Shown here in pieces: positions 1 to 12,183 of a stretch of 64,000 nt of DNA. Under the pieces are notes generated by a model. That model was given only the letters and a program-made list of their open reading frames with translations, had not been told where the DNA came from and made no database searches. The translations under genes and the position numbers were made by a program. This DNA is from Paratinospora sagittata (Eukaryota > Streptophyta > Magnoliopsida > Ranunculales > Menispermaceae): NCBI GenBank assembly GCA_035771175.1, contig JAYMFD010003863.1:1-64000 (forward strand), in the 5' to 3' direction. Numbering within the stretch: the stretch's first letter is position 1; the number at the start of each line of letters is the position of its first letter.

Positions 1-713
1 CTTCATTGTTCGGCAAGTTCTTCATTTTATTCCTTTTGTGCTTAGATTTGCAGAGACTATCCTTTGTTTTAAACTGTAAGTATATGAAGTGGTCTCGGAA
101 AGGTAACACATAAAAAACGAACACATCACCTGTATTGCATCAAGAACACATCAAACAATAGCTTTCGAAGTCTACAAAAAATCAAGCTCGAAGAACGATG
201 ACATATCTCACGTCTAGTGCATTAGTTTGATCTTTGGTGCGTAGGGTAAAATCTCGATCAATCTCAGCACTAAAACTCTGAAAATTGCAAAGTCTTCAAA
301 ATCACTTCGATATAGTATTTCATTTTGAAAAAATGATGTTCGAAAGGTTTTAATCATAATTTCAATGAGATTCGAATTATTTAAAAATTATTAATCTTAT
401 ATCAATATGTTTTGTATCAATGGAATCGTTCTTAAGTGTCAAAATATTAATTTTTCAAAAATAAGGCTATCCAGCAATTGGCTAAAATTTTCCAGAAGGC
501 TCTAGCGCACTATCAGTGTTGATAGCACGCTGATAGGGTTCTATAATAAAACATATGTTTTTCTGGAAAATTTTCTATACGGCGCTATCCCCTTTGATAA
601 CTCCTTGTAAAGCTGTTGCAGTGATCTTTCCATTTTTAGTGTGATGGGCAATAGCGCGCTATAGGCCTTGATAACACGCTATCGGAAAGTCTGAAAAATT
701 CGAGCTCACGGGT
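1..713 (+). repeat. Partial unit at left edge (u435-u1147)
   Basis: This is the right-hand 713 bases of a unit. It carries GGTAACACATA, TATCCAGCAA, and the rare CTATACGGCGCTAT form at about 572-585 that otherwise occurs only before units 3, 6 and 44. GTTCGGCAAG near position 10 is private. The XhoI site at its right end is lost (TTCGAG in place of CTCGAG) while the overlapping SacI site remains. Confidence 0.95.
484..574. repeat. Perfect 14-bp inverted repeat with nested hairpin
   Basis: AAAATTTTCCAGAA at 484-497 is the exact reverse complement of TTCTGGAAAATTTT at 561-574. Between the arms lies CTATCA-gtgt-TGATAG at 510-525, so a hairpin can nest inside a larger stem. The same 14-bp form occurs before units 3 and 6. 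Most CTGGAAAATTATC units keep 12 bp, and CTGAAAAATT units have one mismatch. Confidence 0.85.
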
Positions 714-1860
714 TTGTGTATATCGACCTGCTATAGCCTGCTAAAAGAGAACATGATACACAACCCAATAGCACGCTATCCACGTCTGAGACAAAAATCT
801 GATATTTCTGATGAGAAAAATCTGGACACTTATGCTTGCTCGATTTTTTTATTCCTTATACAGTTTTGCAAGATTATCTTTATTGAAATATTTTCTACTA
901 ACACCTAGATGATTCCCATTGTCTCGCACGCCCAAAACAACTTTAGATTGAACAATGTTATGAATTCAAATCGTTTTGTACTCTCTTGCTCTTTAACCTG
1001 CAACTTCTAATTTTATAAAACACTCATTCTCTGATTTTCAAAAATACAACACACATGATTTTTGCAAGTTAGATTGAGCTTTCCAAAGAGTTTTCCAAGA
1101 GAAGAAGCCTCAAATTGAATCAAAATTGCAATCTGTCTTGATGATAACGTCATTGTTCAGCAAGTTCTTCATTTTATTCCTTTTGTGCTTAGATTTGCAG
1201 AGACTATCCTTTGTTTAAAACTGTAAGTATACGAAGTGGTCTCGGAAAGATAACACATCATAAACGAACACATCACCTGTATTGCATCAAGAACACATCA
1301 AACAATAGCTTTCGAAGTCTACAAGAGATCAAGCTCGAAGAACGATGACATATCTCACGTCTAATGCATTAGTTTGATCTTTGGTGTGTAGGGTAAAATC
1401 TCGATCAATCTCAGCACAAAAACTCTGAAAATTGCAAAGTCTTCAAAATCACTTCGATATAGTATTTCATTTTGAAAAAATGATGTTCGAAATGTTTTAA
1501 TCAGAATTTCAATGAGATTCGAATTATTTAAAAATTATTAATCTTATATCAATATGTTTTGTGTCAATGGAATGGTTCTTAAGTGTCAAAATATTAATTT
1601 TTCAAAAATAAGGCTATCCGGCAATTGGCCAAAATTTTCCAGAAGGCACTAGCGCACTATCAGTGTTGATAGCACGCTGATAGGGTTCTATAATAAAACA
1701 TATGTTTTTCTGGAAAATTATCTATAGCGCGCTATCCCCTTTGATAACTCCTTATAAAGCTGTTGCAGTGATCTTTCCATTTTTAGTGTGATGGGCAATA
1801 GCGTGCTATAGGCCTTGATAACACGCTATCGGAAAGTCTAAAAAACTCGAGCTCACGGGT
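714..1860 (+). repeat. Satellite unit 1
   Basis: AGAGAA type with T at u168 and GTTATGAATTC. It contains TTGTTTAAAACTG near 1211 and CATCATAAACG near 1256, a pair found otherwise only in unit 54. TATACAG and AAGATTATC near 862-878 are shared with unit 44. AAATGTTTTAATCAG near 1490 is private. Confidence 0.95.
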
Positions 1861-3007
1861 TTGTGTATATCGACCTACTATAGCCTGCTAAACGAGCACA
1901 TGATACACAACCCAATAGCACGCTATCCACATCTGAGACAAAAATCTGATATTTCTGACGAGAAAAATCTGGACACTTATGCTTGCACGATTTTTCTATT
2001 CCTTACACAGTTTTGCAAGGTTATCTTAATTGAAATATTTTCTACTAACACCTAGATGATTCCCATTGTCTCGCACGCCCAAAACAACTTTAGATTGAAC
2101 AATGTTTTGAATTCAAATCGTTTTGTACTCTCTTGCTCTTTAACCTGCAACTTCTAATTTTATAAAACACTCATTCTCTGCTTTTCAAAAATACAACACA
2201 CATGATTTTTGCAAGTTAGGTTGAGCTTTCCAAAGAGTTTTCCAAGAGAAGAAGCCTCGAATGGAATCAAAATTGCAATCTGTCTTGATGATAACTTCAT
2301 TGTTCTGCAAGTTCTTCATTTTATTCCTTTTGTGCTTAGATTTGCAGAGACTATCCTTTGTTTTAAACTGTAAGTATATGAAGTGGTCTCGGAAAGGTAA
2401 CACATAAAAAACGAACACATCACCTGTATTGCATCAAGAACACATCAAACAATAGCTTTCGAAGTCTACAAAAAATCAAGCTCGAAGAACGATGACATAT
2501 CTCACGTCTAGTGCATTAGTTTGATCTTTGGTGTGTAGGGTAAAATCTCGATCAATCTCAGCACTAAAACTCTGAAAATTGCAAAGTCTTCAAAATCACT
2601 TCGATATAGTATTTCATTTTGAAAAAATGATGTTCGAAAGGTTTTAATCATAATTTCAATGAGATTCGAATTATTTAAAAATTATTAATCTTATATCAAT
2701 ATGTTTTGTATCAATGGAATCGTTCTTAAGTGTCAAAATATTAATTTTTCAAAAATAAGGCTATCCAGCAATTGGCTAAAATTTTCCAGAAGGCTCTAGC
2801 GCACTATCAGTGTTGATAGCACGCTGATAGGGTTCTATAATAAAACATATGTTTTTCTGGAAAATTTTCTATACGGCGCTATCCCCTTTGATAACTCCTT
2901 GTAAAGCTGTTGCAGTGATCTTTCCATTTTTAGTGAGATGGGCAATAGCGCGCTATAGGCCTTGATAACACGCTATCGGAAAGTCTGAAAAACTCGAGCT
3001 CACGGGT
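1861..3007 (+). repeat. Satellite unit 2 (first unit of the trimer)
   Basis: CGAGCA type with CCTACTATAG and CACATCTGAG, shared only with unit 5. It ends in the CTATACGGCG form and keeps a perfect 14-bp inverted repeat. GTTCTGCAAG near 2303 is private. A 77-codon minus-strand open frame exists here and in unit 5 only; it is not conserved in other units and is not called as a gene. Confidence 0.95.
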
Positions 3008-4154
3008 TTGTGTATATCGACCTGCTATAGCCTGCTAAACGAGAACATGATACACAACCCAATAGCGCGCTATCCACGTCTGAGACAAAAATCTGATATT
3101 TTTGATGAGAAAAATCTGGACACTTATGCTTGCTCGATTTTTTTATTCCTTATACAGTTTTGCAAGGTTATCTTAATTGAAATATTTTCTACTAACACCT
3201 AGATGATTCCCATTGTCTCGCACGCCCAAAACAACTTTAGATTGAACAATGTTTTGAATTCAAATCGTTTTGTACTCTCTTGCTCTTTAACCTGCAACTT
3301 CTAATTTTATAAAACACTCATTCTCTGATTTTCAAAAATACAACACACATGATTTTTGCAAGTTAGATTGAGCTTTCCAAAGAGTTTTCCAAGAGAAGAA
3401 GCCTCAAATTGAATCAAAATTGCAATCTGCCTTGATGATAACGTCATTGTTCAGCAAGTTCTTCATTTTATTCCTTTTGTGCTTAGATTTGCAGAGACTA
3501 TCCTTTGTTTTAAACTGTAAGTATATGAAGTGGTCTCGGAAAGATAACACATCAAAAACGAACACATCACCTGTATTGCATCAAGAACACATCAAACAAT
3601 AGCTTTCGAAGTCTACAAAAGATCAAGCTCGAAGAACGATGACATATCTCACGTCTAATGCATTAGTTTGATCTTTGGTGTGTAGGGTAAAATCTCGATC
3701 AATCTCAGCACTAAAACTCTGAAAATTGCAAAGCCTTCAAAATCACTTCGATATAGTATTTCATTTTGAAAAAATGATGTTCGAAAGGTTTTAATCATAA
3801 TTTCAATGAGATTCGAATTATTTAAAAATTATTAATCTTATATCAATATGTTTTGTGTCAATGGAATGGTTCTTAAGTGTCAAAATATTAATTTTTCAAA
3901 AATAAGGCTATCCAGCAATTGGCCAAAATTTTCCAGAAGGCACTAGCGCACTATCAGTGTTGATAGCACGCTGATAGGGTTCTATAATAAAACATATGTT
4001 TTTCTGGAAAATTATCTATAGCACGTTATCCCGTTTGATAACTCCTTATAAAGCTGTTGCTGTGACCTTTCCATTTTTAGTGAGATGGGCAATAGCGCGC
4101 TATAGGCCTTGATAACACGCTATCGGAAAGTCTAAAAAACTCGAGCTCACGGGT
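3008..4154 (+). repeat. Satellite unit 3 (second unit of the trimer)
   Basis: CGAGAA type with CGC at u60, CTGCCTTGATG, CATCAAAAACG, AAAGCCTTC and GCACGTTATCCCG. It matches unit 6 closely; ATTTTTGATGAG near 3100 is a private difference. Confidence 0.95.
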
Positions 4155-5301
4155 TTGTGTATATCGACCTGCTATAGCCTGCTAAACGAGAACATGATAC
4201 ACAACCGAATAGCGCGCTATCCACGTCTGAGACAAAAATCTGATATTTCTGACGAGAAAAATCTGGACACTTATGCTTGCTCGATTTTTCTATTCCTTAC
4301 ACAGTTTTGCAAGGTTATCTTAATTGAAATATTTTCTACTAACACCTAGATGATTCCCATTGTCTCGCACGCCCAAAACAACTTTAGATTGAACAATGTT
4401 TTGAATTCAAATCGTTTTGTACTCTCTTGCTCTTTAACCTGCAACTTCTAATTTTATAAAACACTCATTCTGTGCTTTTCAAAAATACAACACACATGAT
4501 TTTTGCAAGTTAGGTTGAGCTTTCCAAAGAGTTTTCCAAGAGAAGAAGCCTCAAATTGAATCAAAATTGCAATCTGTCTTGATGATAACGTCATTGTTCA
4601 GCAAGTTCTTCATTTTATTCCTTTTGTGCTTAGATTTGCAGAGACTATCCTTTGTTTTAAACTGTAAGTATATGAAGTGGTCTCGGAAAGATAACACATT
4701 AAAAACGAACACATCACCTGTATTGCATCAAGAACACATCAAACAATAGCTTTCGAAGTCTACAAAAGATCAAGCTCGAAGAACGATGACATATCTCACG
4801 TCTAATGCATTAGTTTGATCTTTGGTGTGTAGGGTAAAATCTCGATCAATCTCAGCACTAAAACTCTGAAAATTGCAAAGCCTTCAAAATCACTTCGATA
4901 TAGTATTTCATTTTGAAAAAATGATGTTCGAAAGGTTTTAATCATAATTTCAATGAGATTCGAATTATTTAAAAATTATTAATCTTATATCAATATGTTT
5001 TGTGTCAATGGAATGGTTCTTAAGTGTCAAAATATTAATTTTTCAAAAATAAGGCTATCCGGCAATTGGCCAAAATTTTCCAGAAGGCACTAGCGCACTA
5101 TCAGTGTTGATAGCACGCTGATAGGGTTCTATAATAAACCATATGTTTTTCTGGAAAATTATCTATAGCGCGCTATCCCCTTTGATAACTCCTTATAAAG
5201 CTGTTGCAGTGATCTTTCCATTTTTAGTGTGATGGGCAATAGCGTGCTATAGGCCTTGATAACACGCTATCGGAAAGTCTAAAAAACTCGAGCTCACGGG
5301 T
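4155..5301 (+). repeat. Satellite unit 4 (third unit of the trimer)
   Basis: CGAGAA type with AACCGAATAG, shared only with unit 7, and CATTCTGTGC. It has CATTAAAAACG where unit 7 has CATCAAAAACG, which places the right-hand limit of trimer identity. Confidence 0.95.
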
Positions 5302-6448
5302 TTGTGTATATCGACCTACTATAGCCTGCTAAACGAGCACATGATACACAACCCAATAGCACGCTATCCACATCTGAGACAAAAATCTGATATTTCTGAC
5401 GAGAAAAATCTGGACACTTATGCTTGCACGATTTTTCTATTCCTTACACAGTTTTGCAAGGTTATCTTAATTGAAATATTTTCTACTAACACCTAGATGA
5501 TTCCCATTGTCTCGCACGCCCAAAACAACTTTAGATTGAACAATGTTTTGAATTCAAATCGTTTTGTACTCTCTTGCTCTTTAACCTGCAACTTCTAATT
5601 TTATAAAACACTCATTCTCTGCTTTTCAAAAATACAACACACATGATTTTTGCAAGTTAGGTTGAGCTTTCCAAAGAGTTTTCCAAGAGAAGAAGCCTCG
5701 AATGGAATCAAAATTGCAATCTGTCTTGATGATAACTTCATTGTTCAGCAAGTTCTTCATTTTATTCCTTTTGTGCTTAGATTTGCAGAGACTATCCTTT
5801 GTTTTAAACTGTAAGTATATGAAGTGGTCTCGGAAAGGTAACACATAAAAAACGAACACATCACCTGTATTGCATCAAGAACACATCAAACAATAGCTTT
5901 CGAAGTCTACAAAAAATCAAGCTCGAAGAACGATGACATATCTCACGTCTAGTGCATTAGTTTGATCTTTGGTGTGTAGGGTAAAATCTCGATCAATCTC
6001 AGCACTAAAACTCTGAAAATTGCAAAGTCTTCAAAATCACTTCGATATAGTATTTCATTTTGAAAAAATGATGTTCGAAAGGTTTTAATCATAATTTCAA
6101 TGAGATTCGAATTATTTAAAAATTATTAATCTTATATCAATATGTTTTGTATCAATGGAATCGTTCTTAAGTGTCAAAATATTAATTTTTCAAAAATAAG
6201 GCTATCCAGCAATTGGCTAAAATTTTCCAGAAGGCTCTAGCGCACTATCAGTGTTGATAGCACGCTGATAGGGTTCTATAATAAAACATATGTTTTTCTG
6301 GAAAATTTTCTATACGGCGCTATCCCCTTTGATAACTCCTTGTAAAGCTGTTGCAGTGATCTTTCCATTTTTAGTGAGATGGGCAATAGCGCGCTATAGG
6401 CCTTGATAACACGCTATCGGAAAGTCTGAAAAACTCGAGCTCACGGGT
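5302..6448 (+). repeat. Satellite unit 5 (trimer copy of unit 2)
   Basis: Same marker set as unit 2: CCTACTATAG, CACATCTGAG, ATAACTTCATTG, GGTAACACATA and CTATACGGCG near 6309. Confidence 0.95.
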
Positions 6449-7595
6449 TTGTGTATATCGACCTGCTATAGCCTGCTAAACGAGAACATGATACACAACC
6501 CAATAGCGCGCTATCCACGTCTGAGACAAAAATCTGATATTTCTGATGAGAAAAATCTGGACACTTATGCTTGCTCGATTTTTTTATTCCTTATACAGTT
6601 TTGCAAGGTTATCTTAATTGAAATATTTTCTACTAACACCTAGATGATTCCCATTGTCTCGCACGCCCAAAACAACTTTAGATTGAACAATGTTTTGAAT
6701 TCAAATCGTTTTGTACTCTCTTGCTCTTTAACCTGCAACTTCTAATTTTATAAAACACTCATTCTCTGATTTTCAAAAATACAACACACATGATTTTTGC
6801 AAGTTAGATTGAGCTTTCCAAAGAGTTTTCCAAGAGAAGAAGCCTCAAATTGAATCAAAATTGCAATCTGCCTTGATGATAACGTCATTGTTCAGCAAGT
6901 TCTTCATTTTATTCCTTTTGTGCTTAGATTTGCAGAGACTATCCTTTGTTTTAAACTGTAAGTATATGAAGTGGTCTCGGAAAGATAACACATCAAAAAC
7001 GAACACATCACCTGTATTGCATCAAGAACACATCAAACAATAGCTTTCGAAGTCTACAAAAGATCAAGCTCGAAGAACGATGACATATCTCACGTCTAAT
7101 GCATTAGTTTGATCTTTGGTGTGTAGGGTAAAATCTCGATCAATCTCAGCACTAAAACTCTGAAAATTGCAAAGCCTTCAAAATCACTTCGATATAGTAT
7201 TTCATTTTGAAAAAATGATGTTCGAAAGGTTTTAATCATAATTTCAATGAGATTCGAATTATTTATAAAATTTTAATCTTATATCAATATGTTTTGTGTC
7301 AATGGAATGGTTCTTAAGTGTCAAAATATTAATTTTTCAAAAATAAGGCTATCCAGCAATTGGCCAAAATTTTCCAGAAGGCACTAGCGCACTATCAGTG
7401 TTGATAGCACGCTGATAGGGTTCTATAAGAAAACATATGTTTTTCTGGAAAATTATCTATAGCACGTTATCCCGTTTGATAACTCCTTATAAAGCTGTTG
7501 CTGTGACCTTTCCATTTTTAGTGAGATGGGCAATAGCGCGCTATAGGCCTTGATAACACGCTATCGGAAAGACTAAAAAACTCGAGCTCACGGGT
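6449..7595 (+). repeat. Satellite unit 6 (trimer copy of unit 3)
   Basis: Same marker set as unit 3. Three private substitutions fall within seven bases at 7266-7272 (TTTATAAAATTTTAA), with others at 7429 and 7572. Unit length is unchanged. Confidence 0.95.
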
Positions 7596-8742
7596 TTGTG
7601 TATATCGACCTGCTATAGCCTGCTAAACGAGAACATGATACACAACCGAATAGCGCGCTATCCACGTCTGAGACAAAAATCTGATATTTCTGACGAGAAA
7701 AATCTGGACACTTATGCTTGCTCGATTTTTCTATTCCTTACACAGTTTTGCAAGGTTATCTTAATTGAAATATTTTCTACTAACACCTAGATGATTCCCA
7801 TTGTCTCGCACGCCCAAAACAACTTTAGATTGAACAATGTTTTGGATTCAAATCGTTTTGTACTCTCTTGCTCTTTAACCTGCAACTTCTAATTTTATAA
7901 AACACTCATTCTGTGCTTTTCAAAAATACAACACACATGATTTTTGCAAGTTAGGTTGAGCTTTCCAAAGAGTTTTCCAAGAGAAGAAGCCTCAAATTGA
8001 ATCAAAATTGCAATCTGTCTTGATGATAACGTCATTGTTCAGCAAGTTCTTCATTTTATTCCTTTTGTGCTTAGATTTGCAGAGACTATCCTTTGTTTTA
8101 AACTGTAAGTATATGAAGTGGTCTCGGAAAGATAACACATCAAAAACGAACACATCACCTGTATTGCATCAAGAACACATCAAACAATAGCTTTCGAAGT
8201 CTACAAAAGATCAAGCTCGAAGAACGATGACATATCTCACGTCTAATGCATTAGTTTGATCTTTGGTGTGTAGGGTAAAATCTCGATCAATCTCAGCACT
8301 AAAATTCTGAAAATTGCAAAGTCTTCAAAATCACTTCGATATAGTATTTCATTTTGAAAAAATGATGTTCGAAAGGTTTTAATCATAATTTCAATGAGAT
8401 TCGAATTATTTAAAAATTATTAATCTTATATCAATATGTTTTGTGTCAATGGAATGGTTCTTAAGTGTCAAAATATTAATTTTTCAAAAATAAGGCTATC
8501 CGGCAATTGGCCAAAATCTTCCAGAAGGCACTAGCGCACTATAAGTGTTGATAGCACGCTGATAGGGTTCTATAATAAAACATTTGTTTTTCTGGAAAAT
8601 TATCTATAGCGCGCTATCCCGTTTGATAACTCCTTATAAAGCGGTTGCAGTGATCTTTCCATTTTTAGTGAGATGGGCAATAGCGCGCTATAGGCCTTGA
8701 TAACACGCTATCGGAAAGTCTAAAAAACTCGAGCTCACGGGT
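7596..8742 (+). repeat. Satellite unit 7 (trimer copy of unit 4); EcoRI site lost
   Basis: Same AACCGAATAG and CATTCTGTGC as unit 4. The EcoRI site is mutated to GGATTC at 7844-7849. Its right third changes to another variant set (CTATAAGTG, CATTTGTTT, AAAGCGGTTG) shared with units 12, 16 and 45. Confidence 0.95.
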
Positions 8743-9889
8743 TTGTGTATATCGACCTGCTATAGCCTGCTAAAAGAGAACATGATACACAACCCAATAG
8801 CACGCTATCCACGTCTGAGACAAAAATCTGATATTTCTGATGAGAAAAATCTGGACACTTATGCTTGCTCGATTTTTTTATTCCTTACACAGTTTTGCAA
8901 GGTTATCTTTATTGAAATATTTTCTACTAACACCTAGATGATTCCCATTGTCTCGCACGCCCAAAACAACTTTAGATTGAACAATGTTTTGAATTCAAAT
9001 CGTTTTGTACTCTCTTGCTCTTTAACCTGCAACTTCTAATTTTATAAAACACTCATTCTCTGATTTTCAAAAATACAACACACATGATTTTTGCAAGTTA
9101 GATTGAGCTTTCCAAAGAGTTTTCCAAGAGAAGAAGCCTCAAATTGAATCAAAATTGCAATCTGCCTTGATGATAACGTCATTGTTCAGCAAGTTCTTCA
9201 TTTTATTCCTTTTGTGCTTAGATTTGCAGAGACTATCCTTTGTTTTAAACTGTAAGTATATGAAGTGGTCTCGGAAAGATAACACATCAAAAACGAACAC
9301 ATCACCTGTATTGCATCAAGAACACATCAAACAATAGCTTTCGAAGTCTACAAAAGATCAAGCTCGAAGAACGATGACATATCTCACGTCTAATGCATTA
9401 GTTTGATCTTTGGTGTGTAGGGTAAAATCTCGATCAATCTCAGCACTAAAACTCTGAAAATTGCAAAGCCTTCAAAATCACTTCGATATAGTATTTCATT
9501 TTGAAAAAATGATGTTCGAAAGGTTTTAATCATAATTTCAATGAGATTCGAATTATTTAAAAATTATTAATCTTATATCAATATGTTTTGTGTCAATGGA
9601 ATGGTTCTTAAGTGTCAAAATATTAATTTTTCAAAAATAAGGCTATCCGGCAATTGGCCAAAATTTTCCAGAAGGCACTAGCGCACTATCAGTGTTGATA
9701 GCACGCTGATAGGGTTCTATAATAAAACATACGTTTTTCTGAAAAATTATCTATAGCGCGCTATCCCCTTTGATAACTCCTTATAAAGCTGTTGCAGTGA
9801 TCTTTCCATTTTTAGTGTGATGGGCAATAGTGCGCTATAGGCCTTGATAACACGCTATCGGAAAGTCTAAAAAACTCGAGCTCATGGGT
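8743..9889 (+). repeat. Satellite unit 8
   Basis: AGAGAA type with T at u168 and CTGCCTTGATG. It ends in CTCATGGG instead of CTCACGGG. Confidence 0.95.
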
Positions 9890-11036
9890 TTGTGTATATC
9901 GACCTGCTATAGCCTGCTAAACGAGCACATGATACACAACCCAATAGCACGCTATCCACGTCTGAGACAAAAATCTGATATTTCTGACGAGAAAAATCTG
10001 GACACTTATGCTTGCTCGATTTTTCTATTCCTTACACAGTTTTGCAAGGTTATCTTAATTGAAATATTTTCTACTAACACCTAGATGATTCCCATTGTCT
10101 CGCACGCCCAAAACAACTTTAGATTGAACAATGTTTTGAATTCAAATCGTTTTGTACTCTCTTCCTCTTTAACCTGCAACTTCTAATTTTATAAAACACT
10201 CATTCTGTGCTTTTCAAAAATACAACACACATGATTTTTGCAAGTTAGGTTGAGCTTTCCAAAGAGTTTTCCAAGAGAAGAAGCCTCAAATTGAGTCAAA
10301 ATTGCAATCTGTCTTGATGATAACGTCATTGTTCAGCAAGTTCTTCATTTTATTCCTTTTGTTCTTAGATTTGCAGAGACTATCCTTTGTTTTAAACTGT
10401 AAGTATATGAAGTGGTCTCGGAAAGGTAACACATAAAAAACGAACACATCACCTGTATTGCATCAAGAACACATCAAACAATAGCTTTCGAAGTCTACAA
10501 AAAATCAAGCTCGAAGAACGATGACATATCTCACGTCTAATGCATTAGTTTGATCTTTGGTGTGTAGGGTAAAATCTCGATCAATCTCAGCACTAAAACT
10601 CTGAAAATTGCAAAGTCTTCAAAATCACTTCGATATAGTATTTCATTTTGAAAAAATGATGTTCGAAAGGTTTTAATCATAATTTCAATGAGATTCGAAT
10701 TATTTAAAAATTATTAATCTTATATCAATATGTTTTGTGTCAATGGAATGGTTCTTAAGTGTCAAAATATTAATTTTTCAAAAATAAGGCTATCCGGCAA
10801 TTGGCCAAAATTTTCCAGAAGGCACTAGCGCACTATCAGTGTTGATAGCACGCTGATAGGGTTCTATAATAAAACATACGTTTTTCTGAAAAATTATTTA
10901 TAGCGCGCTATCCCCTTTGATAACTCCTTATAAAGCTGTTGCAGTGATCTTTCCATTTTTAGTGTGATGGGCAATAGCGCGCTATAGGCCTTGATAACAC
11001 GCTATCGGAAAGTCTAAAAAACTCGAGCTCATGGGT
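9890..11036 (+). repeat. Satellite unit 9
   Basis: CGAGCA type, C at u79. It has CTCTTCCTC near 10160 (private), and TTGAGTCAAA and TTTGTTCTTAG, both shared with unit 10. It ends in CTCATGGG and carries the ATTATTTATAG variant shared with the right part of unit 13. Confidence 0.95.
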
Positions 11037-12183
11037 TTGTGTATATCGACCTGCTATAGCCTGCTAAACGAGCACATGATACACAACCCAATAGCACGCT
11101 ATCCACGTCTGAGAAAAAAATCTGATATTTCTGACGAGAAAAATCTGGACACTTATGCTTGCTCGATTTTTCTATTCCTTACACAGTTTTGCAAGGTTAT
11201 CTTAATTGAAATATTTTCTACTAACACCTAGATGATTCCCATTGTCTCGCACGCCCAAAACAAATTTAGATTGAACAATGTTTTGAATTCAAATCGTTTT
11301 GTACTCTCTTGCTCTTTAACCTGCGACTTCTAATTTTATAAAACACTCATTCTCTGCTTTTCAAAAATACAACACACATGATTTTTGCAAGTTAGGTTGA
11401 GCTTTCCAAAGAGTTTTCCAAGAGAAGAAGCCTCAAATTGAGTCAAAATTGCAATCTGTCTTGATGATAACGTCATTGTTCAGCAAGTTCTTCATTTTAT
11501 TCCTTTTGTTCTTAGATTTGCAGAGACTATCCTTTGTTTTAAACTGTAAGTATATGAAGTGGTCTCGGAAAGGTAACACATAAAAAACGAACACATCACC
11601 TGTATTGCATCAAGAACACATCAAACAATAGCTTTCGAAGTCTACAAAAAATCAAGCTCGAAGAACGATGACATATCTCACGTCTAATGCATTAGTTTGA
11701 TCTTTGGTGTGTAGGGTAAAATCTCGATCAATCTCAGCACTAAAACTCTGAAAATTCCAAAGTCTTCAAAATCACTTCGATATAGTATTTCATTTTGAAA
11801 AAATGATGTTCGAAAGGTTTTAATCATAATTTCAATGAGATTCGAATTATTTAAAAATTATTAATCTTATATCAATATGTTTTGTGTCAATGGAATGGTT
11901 CTTAAGTGTCAAAATATTAATTTTTCAAAAATAAGGCTATCCGGCAATTGGCCAAAATTTTCCAGAAGGCACTAGCGCACTATCAGTGTTGATAGCACGC
12001 TGATAGGGTTCTATAATAAAACATACGTTTTTCTGAAAAATTATCTATAGCGCGCTATCCCCTTTGATAACTCCTTATAAAGCTGTTGCAGTGATCTTTC
12101 CATTTTTAGTGTGATGGGCAATAGCGCGCTATAGGCCTTGATAACACGCTATCGGAAAGTCTAAAAAACTCGAGCTCACGGGT
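11037..12183 (+). repeat. Satellite unit 10 (first unit of the tetramer)
   Basis: CGAGCA type with A at u79 (GAGAAAAAAA), shared only with unit 14. It also has AACAAATTTAG and CCTGCGACTTC, as in unit 14. TTGAGTCAAA and TTTGTTCTTAG match unit 9 instead, so the copy is mosaic. Confidence 0.95.

Larger units (their letters stand above)
1510..8130 (+). repeat. Three-unit higher-order repeat, two copies (period 3441)
   Basis: Units 2-3-4 and 5-6-7 match each other better than their neighbours. Markers recur 3441 bases apart: CCTACTATAG, CACATCTGAG, ATAACTTCATTG, CTATACGGCG, CTGCCTTGATG, AAAGCCTTC, GCACGTTATCC, AACCGAATAG and CATTCTGTGC. Identity begins between about 1503 and 1619 and ends before about 8130, judged by eye. 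Confidence 0.9.

Noticed and set aside
714..908. Recurrent 64-66-codon plus-strand open frame at the start of nearly every unit
   Set aside because: It usually starts at TTG, is interrupted by stops in units 23, 37 and 41 and by a frameshift in unit 32, has no recognisable domain, and changes as freely as the surrounding DNA. It is a by-product of the repeat.
2185..2418. 77-codon minus-strand open frame in units 2 and 5
   Set aside because: Exists in only two units that are copies of each other; other units break it. No family resemblance or gene context.
3420..3602. Recurrent 60-codon plus-strand open frame with a hydrophobic stretch, up to 90 codons in unit 43
   Set aside because: Present only where u546 is C or T, or where small deletions shift the frame; in the common GGTAACACATA units it stops early. 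It starts at a non-ATG codon, and the hydrophobic run comes from a T-rich tract.
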